A program made the position numbers and the translations under genes. Of a stretch of 64,000 nucleotides of DNA, positions 56,601 through 64,000 are shown piece by piece. Position 1 is the first letter of the stretch, and the number at the start of each line of letters is the position of its first letter. Origin of the DNA: Xiphophorus maculatus (Eukaryota > Chordata > Actinopteri > Cyprinodontiformes > Poeciliidae); the NCBI RefSeq assembly GCF_002775205.1, contig NC_036443.1, forward strand, positions 30,968,217-31,032,216. Direction: 5' to 3'. The notes beneath the pieces are model-generated. The model saw only the letters and a list, made by a program, of their open reading frames with translations, made no database searches and had not been told where the DNA came from.

Positions 56601-59129
56601 TGAAAGAGTTTGTGACAAGTCTTACAATCTAACTGTAAGAGTCTCCAATTTGACCCTTTCTGACTCAGGACTGTACAGATGTGGACTGACTGATTCTCCT
56701 TCTACATTCATAAAATTCAAAGCTTTTGTTGCAGAAGGTGAGTTTCTAATAAAGCTGCTTTTTGTTCAAAAAGACATGAAGAACATTTCAGTGGCTCACA
56801 GAGCTGCTGAAGTTCGTCTTAAACTGAAGTTGGTTGAAGGAAAACATGAAACTAAACCTGCTGAGCTAAATTATCGATGCATATAAACTACACAAAGCTA
56901 AACTGGATTATTCTGAAATGATTTTGTGATTTTCAATTTTGAGCCAAATATTGTTGATGAGATAAAATGATGAATCCAGTTTCTGCTGGTTTAACTCTTC
57001 CAGCTTCAGACTGGTTGAACTGGGCAGCTCCCAGTGTGAAACTGGGATTAATGTAATCAGACTGCATCATGCTGAGATCAGAAAGTAACAGATGATTATT
57101 TTAACAGATCTGCTGGATGGAAGCAAAGATCATCACCTCCATAAAGAAGCTGGCAGCTCACTGACAGTCGCCTGTTCCTTCAATTTCTCTGGAAAAACCA
57201 AATATTTCTGCAGAGGAGAATGTGAAGAAGGAGAAAACATTCTTGTTTACACCGATGGAGTCAGAGCTCAGAGCAGCAGATACAGCATTGGACATGGCAA
57301 ACACAAATCTTCAGCTGTTTTTTATGTCACCATTAAAAATCTGACCACGTCTGACTCCGGACGATACAGATGCCTTTCATATTTAAGCTCTAGGAAAAAT
57401 TCATATGTGGATTTTAACGTCTCCGTCTCCGATGGTGAGTTTAAATAGAAGCAGCATTCAGCGTCTATGCACCACAAATCTGGAACAAACTTATTGAAAA
57501 CTATAAAACAGCCAAAACATTGAGATCTTTTAAATCTTGACCACAAACCCACTTGTTAAGAATTGCTCTTAATAATAATAAATGCAACACTAACCAACAT
57601 TTTGATGTGTAATGACGGCACTTGGAAAAATTTAATGTTTAAACTTTTGATTTTTGCGTTTTCATGATGTAGAGAACTTTAAACTGCCTTGTTGCTGAAA
57701 TGTGTTTTACAAATAAAACTTGATTGATTGGTTTGAAATAGCATTCAAACACTGAAACAGTTTGAGTTTCAACACTGAGCTGCTGTGGGAAATGTTAACA
57801 GATCTGCAGATTTGCTAAAAACCAATCTTCAGTCTTGTTTGGTCTTTTTCCAGCAGTCTTCACTCCTGCAGCACCTCAGCTCCCATCCAGCCACTGTGAG
57901 TAATAAATAATATGTATGTATCTGCTGTTTACCTTCTGAGCTGATGTAGCATCTGGACTTTTGTTTATCTTTTGAAGTGAAAATAATTTTCTACAGATGT
58001 TTTAATGTTCAGAAAGAAACTTAAAAATGATTCATTTTCTTTAGAAACATCAGAACAAAACTGTGATGTCATGTTACTGTCAGAAAGTAACTCTGATCTG
58101 GATGAAACATTTCTACAGAGAAACTTTACAAACACTAAAACATTATGAGTCTAAACCCCCTATAGAGTCTGTGCTCCTTACCGTGATCCGCCAGCAGGTG
58201 TCAGTGTGAACAGCTTGTTGACCCTCTGCAGATGTTCCTGTGGTCGTTGGTGTGACTCTGGCTGCCATGATGGTTCTGATCCCAGCAGTTCTGCTGGTTT
58301 CCTGCAGGAGAAGATCTGTGAGAGGTGAGACACCAACAAACACCAGCAGTCAGTTAAAGGAACCGCAGGAAGCCACAGACTAAACCAAACTTTATTCTGA
58401 GACTAATTCTAAATTAAGTGAATTCTATTTTCCAGCAACAAACTGGTTTAATTTAATAGACTGGAAAATGTCACCTGTGATTCATTTGAGATTAAATCTT
58501 CTTCCACAGTTGTTGTCTGCTAAAGACGTAGAAAAGCCTTAAAATCGCTGATTTTTAATGACAGCAGGAGAAATTTATTCATGGAGGAAAACTTTAAACA
58601 TTTTGACATCAAAGTAATTTCTAATTATGCTTTACTGTTTTCAAATGATCATCCATATTTATAACGATGATCATGATAAATGATCATCCATATTTATAAT
58701 TGTTGAATCCATCTGATGATTTCATGTTTTTCTTCCAGCCTTGTCTGGGCTTCAGACATTTTCTCCTAATAAAACTTTTTGTTTCACAGATTCAAGGAGG
58801 AGAGGAGACGATGGAATAAAGATGGAGGTGATTTTATTCTCTTTGATTAGAGTGAAAAATAATATAAAGCTGTGAGAAAAGAGTTTGCAGAAGGTTGTAC
58901 AAATTAATAGTTTGATTTCAGTAAAATCTTAAAACCTGAGTAGATTATTGTAAAAATGTTCCTTCTTAAACTGGAACAAACTCTTTCGCTCTATAATGTT
59001 TTCAACTATCATTTCTTCTTTCAGAACGTCGGATATAAGAACGTTTCCTCTCAGGACTCAACCTACCAGAATCTCAGTCCTGCTACCACAGACCAGAACC
59101 AGATCTACTCTACGCCCACACAGCCCTGA
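53610..59129 (+). CDS. R10: two-Ig CD300/pIgR-like receptor, divergent first Ig, altered type A tail (323 aa)
   Basis: Exons 53610-53649 (signal, MMAGRILFCCFIL), 56411-56737 (Ig 1), 57108-57434 (Ig 2), 57854-57895 (stalk, 14 residues, the shortest here), 58232-58324 (transmembrane), 58790-58827 and 59025-59129 (tail). The total is 972 nt, in frame to TGA. Ig 1 reads RIFCQGENV where the others have F-C-x3-C, so the second Cys of the family pair is missing; a new Cys appears later in SERVCDKSYN. Ig 2 is normal (KYFCRGEC / RYRCL). The tail has GYKNV, STYQNL and then IYSTP, so the second YxxL of R6 is lost. The stalk acceptor is cagcag. The membrane-tail half is a near copy of R6. Confidence 0.87.
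53650..56410. other. R10 intron 1
   Basis: The longest intron of the cluster (2.76 kb). It holds a SINE (54300-54540) and an unclassified open stretch at 55440-55760 (see findings). No exon is supported. Confidence 0.5.
54300..54540 (-). mobile_element. tRNA-derived SINE with LINE-like tail
   Basis: Read on the minus strand: GTGGTGGCGCAGCGGGTTAG (good A box), CGCGGGTTCGACTCCCGG (good B box), a short body, a CA run, then AAATAATTTCCCTGCTGGGATGAATAAAG, a LINE-type 3' hairpin tail with (CTT)n. The promoter boxes are well kept, so the copy is fairly young. Confidence 0.75.
57440..57735 (+). mobile_element. CR1/L2-type LINE 3' end inside R10
   Basis: Frame EAAFSVYAPQIWNKLIENYKTA then SLRSFKS-like sequence is the usual end of the L2-type ORF. 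The sequence runs on to GTGTTTTACAAATAAAACTTGATTGATTG. It sits only a few bases after the Ig 2 donor (57435). Confidence 0.75.
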
Positions 59130-59280
59130 TAAGACCCTGGACTCAGGTTCTGGACTCGGGTTCTGGACTCTGGTTCTGGATCTCATGACTGCAGTTTGTT
59201 CAGTGAATCTGAAACCAGAAGAAAGTTGGATTTAGAAACTGAGCCTCAGTCTTTACTCTGTATTTGCTTCAGCTGCTTTA
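57897..59280 (+). repeat. Segment shared with R6 (membrane and tail half)
   Basis: Partner of 35992-37390. The match starts exactly at the stalk-exon donor (TGAGTAATAAATAATATG), so the copied block replaces everything downstream of the R10 stalk. Confidence 0.88.
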
Positions 59281-59289
59281 TAATCGCAG

Positions 59290-60400
<1,111 letters not shown>

Positions 60401-60416
60401 ACATGCCACTTACAAC

Positions 60417-60644
60417 ATGGCGGACCCGCTAAATGATATTATGATTGATGAAGGCGGGACTTCCGGGTTTTTCGGCCTGCGGGCTCTAGTGCGCAGACTC
60501 CAGCTTCTCATCAGTAGGGGACTCAGCCGGATCCTCGTCCGTGTACTGTCTTCGGTTCTGGTTCTGTTCTGGGAGTTAATAAAGCTTTTAGTCGGTGAAA
60601 CCTGGAGGAATTCAGGCGGGTTGAAGCTGAGCTGCAGCCGCTGA
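60417..60644 (+). other. Upstream ORF or leader of the zinc-finger gene
   Basis: A 75-codon frame starts in CAACATGGCGGAC, a YY1-like start-site context common at CpG-rich vertebrate promoters, and ends 38 nt before the main ATG. The peptide has no domain that I recognise. I read it as 5' leader with a possible regulatory uORF rather than as a gene. Confidence 0.4.
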
Positions 60645-60682
60645 GTCACAGTCAGCGGCGTCTGCAGGGGGAACCGCCAGAG

Positions 60683-63108
60683 ATGTGGGGACAGCAGGTC
60701 CAGCAGGGACGGGATGCTGCAGAAGGAGACGGGCACAGAGACATGGACGCCGCTTTCAGCCTCCTGGTCCAGCCGCACAGATCAGGTTAGTATGACCCTG
60801 TGAAGCCTTTGTTTTGTGTCTTAGCTTAGCGGGACGTCCGTTTATTTCAAACCTCAGCAGCTTTGAGGATTGAAATGAACATTTTGACCCGACCATGTGT
60901 CACTTGGAGTCCGACAGCAGGACGTTTCCTTTCCGCTTTGACAACCGATGATTTACAGTCAATTTCTTGAATCTGTTTTCAGGCTGCTGGAGGAAATGTG
61001 GTCCAATACCTTCAGAAAAACTGAGGTTTACCTTCTGCCTCTAATCTGGCAGAATTTACAGTAAACTGGCAAAATTATGATGCATCAGAACCAAAGGCAT
61101 AAAATCCATTGCGGTGTAAGGCAATGGAACCTCCTTGATTCATCAAAATAGTTAAAACATATATTGATCTATATCTATAGATGTTTGTATACATATTCAT
61201 TTTTGCATTTAAGATAAAAAAGAACATATTTCTGTAAATATGAACTCCTCAGGTGGAATCATCCCCAGATCATCACTACACTGTATTAATGTTCAATTGA
61301 GCAGAAAGAGCTGAGCTGTTCACATGTTGATGTTAGAAGAAAGTTTTTATTGTATTCTAGGGAATAAAATGCTTATTCTGTTATTTAAGTATTTTATTTG
61401 CATTTAAATCTATTTCCAATGTATAAAAACATCTTAAATGGTTAAATTCAAATCTGCAAAATGTGTCAACTCTGTTATCTAATTAATTGTCAGAATAATA
61501 AGTAGAAAAATCAATTATTCAAATAATCATTAGTTGCAACCCAACTTTTAACTATTTGGACAAGGTCATGTTTAATGCTCTGACTTCTGAGCAATTTTTT
61601 TGATGAATGTCTTGAAATTTGCTGTATAAATAAATTTACTCAGTTACCGGTTTTAATTTGAAGTCTTAGTTTAGTTCTTTGGTTTTTAATTCTGTTTACT
61701 AAACCTTTTCACGTTGTTTTTGTGTTTTCTAGGTGTTCAGGAGAGGCTGGCGGTTAAAGAAGAAGCTAATGAAGAGCAGAGTTCTGGTGGAGACCAGCAG
61801 GACGCAGAGCGTCTTCACATCAAGGAGGAAGAGAAGAAAATCTGGAGCAGCCCAGAGGATGAAGAGCTCAGTGTGAAGGAGGAGACCGATCTGTGTCTGC
61901 TTCCGCTGAATGTCGTTGTTGTGAAGAGTGAGGATGATGAAGATAAACCTCTGTTCTCACAGCTTCATCAGCCAGAAGTTGAAGATCTTCCAACCAGCAG
62001 CTCAGCTGACCAGATGAAAGCAGAAAGTGATGAAGAGAACGGAGGAGGAGCAGAGTCCAGCAGGAACCCAGAGCTACACACTGACGGAGACACGTCCAGC
62101 TCTTCAGAGACGGAGGTCAGTGGGGATGAAGAGGAGGAGGATGATGATGTGAACCATCCTGGTTCTCATCTGAAACACCCACCAGACTCCGGCTCTGAAA
62201 CTGAGGACAGTGAGAACGACTGGAAGGAAACTAGAGCTGCCGAGTCAGGAGGAAACGCCGCCAACAAGTCGCTGAGCTGCTCCAAGTGCAGTCAACAGTT
62301 CAACAAGTCCTCGCTTCAGAGACACATAACCTGTCCTTCAAAAGCAAGACCTGCAGGCTGTTTGGTTGGCAAGAAAATTGTTAGAGAGAAGAAAAGTGTT
62401 GAGTCGCTGAGGAAGATCCAGACAGGGGTTAAATGTTTTACCTGTGACGACTGTGGTAAAAGTTTTAACTGGAAAAACAACATAAATGTTCACATGAGAA
62501 TCCACTCTGGAGAGAAACCGTTTGGTTGTGACGTCTGTGGCAGAAAATTCAGCCAAAAGTCCCATTTAAACATTCACACCAGGATTCACACCGGAGAGAA
62601 ACCGTTCAGTTGTGATGTTTGTGAACAAAGATTCAGTGATAAGTCCCATTTAAACAAACACATGAGGATCCACACGGGGGACAAACCTTTAGGTTGTGAC
62701 GTTTGTGGACAACGCTTTAGTGACAAGACGAGTTTAAACAGGCACATGAGAATCCACACAGGAGACAAACCGTTTGGTTGTGATTCCTGTGGACAAAGAT
62801 TCAGCGATAAGTCGACCTTAAAGAAACACATCAGGATCCACACAGGAGAGAAGCCATTTGGTTGTTACGCCTGTGGGGAAAAATTCAGCCTAAAGGGAAG
62901 TTTAAAAACACACATGAGAATCCACACAGGAGAAAAACCTTTTGGTTGTGATGTCTGTGGTCAGAGATTTCGCCAGTTGTCTAATTTAAATGCGCACACC
63001 AGGATCCACACTGGAGAGAAACCATTTGGCTGTGCTGTTTGTGGAGAAACATTTACCCAGACATCCCATTTTAACCGACATATGAGAATTCACACAGGAG
63101 GGGAATAA
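60683..63108 (+). CDS. C2H2 zinc-finger protein, eight fingers (492 aa)
   Basis: Two exons: 60683-60785 (MWGQQVQQGRDAAEG..., 34 codons plus one base) and 61733-63108. The phase-1 junction gives ...HRSGVQERLAVKEE and the frame runs to TAA. Residues 35 to about 215 are acidic, with IKEEEEK-type and DEEEEDDD runs. A degenerate finger (SCSKCSQQF...RHITC, lacking the last His) comes first. Eight regular C-x2-C-x12-H-x3-H fingers follow, joined by HTGEKPF-type linkers, from about residue 263 to the end. It is a nuclear DNA-binding protein of the large fish family of such genes; the target is unknown. No KRAB, SCAN or BTB domain is seen. AATAAA at 63314-63319 may end the transcript. Confidence 0.9.
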
Positions 63109-64000
63109 TCAGGCAGTAAAAGAGTTCCTACCTAAAGGACTGTAATATCTTTGATTTTCTATGATCCATGAATGTTTTACCTTACAGTGTTTGAAATGTA
63201 CCGTACTGTTGTGATAAGCTCTTTGTTTCAATTAGTTTAAGTTGTTATAAAAGCATTCATGATTAATTGTAGCAATAGATTTTATTTGAGAAACATTTAT
63301 TTCAGATGTTAAAAATAAATTAAAAATACAATAGGCTTAATTTTTATAAATTTAAATATGGGTAAATTGAATTTATATTTAAATTATGGCTCACATCAGG
63401 ATCAAAACATTTTCTTAGATATACTAACGTCATATTACGAAGACTTCAAAATGTTTCATTGTAATTTTAGACATTCATTCATTATCCTCTAGGGATTTTT
63501 GCTTTAGCTCCTGCTAATAGTGTTAGCTCTAGCAATTTATGTTATATTAAATATTACAAATTTGCTCCATAAACTGGATTAACTAATAAAAGCCCACAAA
63601 GTCAACTGTGCTTATTGGCATCATTTCTTTTTATTCCGTGTCACAATTTTTCTCAGTTGTCTTCTTTGCTTTTCTGTCATCATATCCTGGCCTTCGTAGC
63701 ACAAGTTGCTTTTAGCTAAGAAGTTGACACTGATGCTGCTCTGCCATGCAGCTCAGCTGAATTAGTGCTATTAAGTTAATAACTTAAGAAGTTTGTTGTT
63801 TATATTTATGAACAGAACCGTATAAAGTACATATTGCAGCCCAGATTGGACTCTGTTTGAACCATTTCTCTTTGCTGTTCTGGTATGGCCCCACCATCTT
63901 TATTTCTGTATCAACTGACTCTGCTTAAGGATGACCATTATCGCCCTCTGCTGGATGGAGGCTAAACTACAACACTGAAAAAAGTCTAAGCGGACGTTGT
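63109..64000. other. Zinc-finger gene 3' UTR and flank
   Basis: AT-rich DNA with AATAAA at 63314-63319. I see no other gene before the window ends. Confidence 0.5.

Overview
The window is a vertebrate, almost certainly ray-finned (teleost) fish, nuclear chromosome. Genes are short GT-AG exons in AT-rich introns. Decayed CR1/L2-type LINE pieces, tRNA-derived SINEs and many microsatellites lie between them. No species can be named from the sequence. | The main content (1-59.3 kb) is a tandem cluster of leukocyte-type immunoglobulin receptors of the CD300 (CMRF35-like)/polymeric-Ig-receptor-like family. I rebuilt nine genes exon by exon plus one dead relic. They are called R1-R10 here in window order, R8 being the relic. 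R1 (partial, 5' end outside), R2 and R3 are on +; R4 and R5 are on -; R6, R7, R8 (relic), R9 and R10 are on +. The eight gene models complete in the window stay in frame from ATG to stop with consistent splice phases. The only non-GT donors are two GC donors, in R4 and R7. The shared plan is a 34-40 nt signal-peptide exon, one or two V-type Ig exons carrying the extra family cysteine pair (F-C-x3-C), a Ser/Thr-rich stalk exon (two in R3), a transmembrane exon ending in a basic stop-transfer run, and two to four short tail exons. | Two signalling ends recur. Type A (R1, R2, R3, R6, R10 and a shortened form in R5) has a 35-41 nt exon and a last exon with two tyrosines; in R1, R2, R3 and R6 these form YxxL-x10-YxxL/I. 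Type B (R4, R9, partly R7) has acidic tail exons; R4 and R9 end in clear ITIMs. R4 and R5 have almost the same Ig domain and stalk but different membrane and tail ends, which is the layout of a paired receptor. R7 looks like a type B membrane end joined to eroded type A last exons. Near-identical blocks shared between genes (R4/R5 ectodomain, R3/R7 second Ig exon, R6/R10 membrane-tail half, R2/R3 promoter and exon 1) show that segmental duplication or gene conversion shuffles these receptors by module. | From 60.4 kb to 63.1 kb lies an unrelated two-exon gene for an acidic, eight-finger C2H2 zinc-finger protein. The remaining intergenic DNA holds transposon debris, one possible solo LTR, minisatellites and a few unexplained stretches, notably a conserved-looking minus-strand exon-like ORF near 33.0-33.2 kb.
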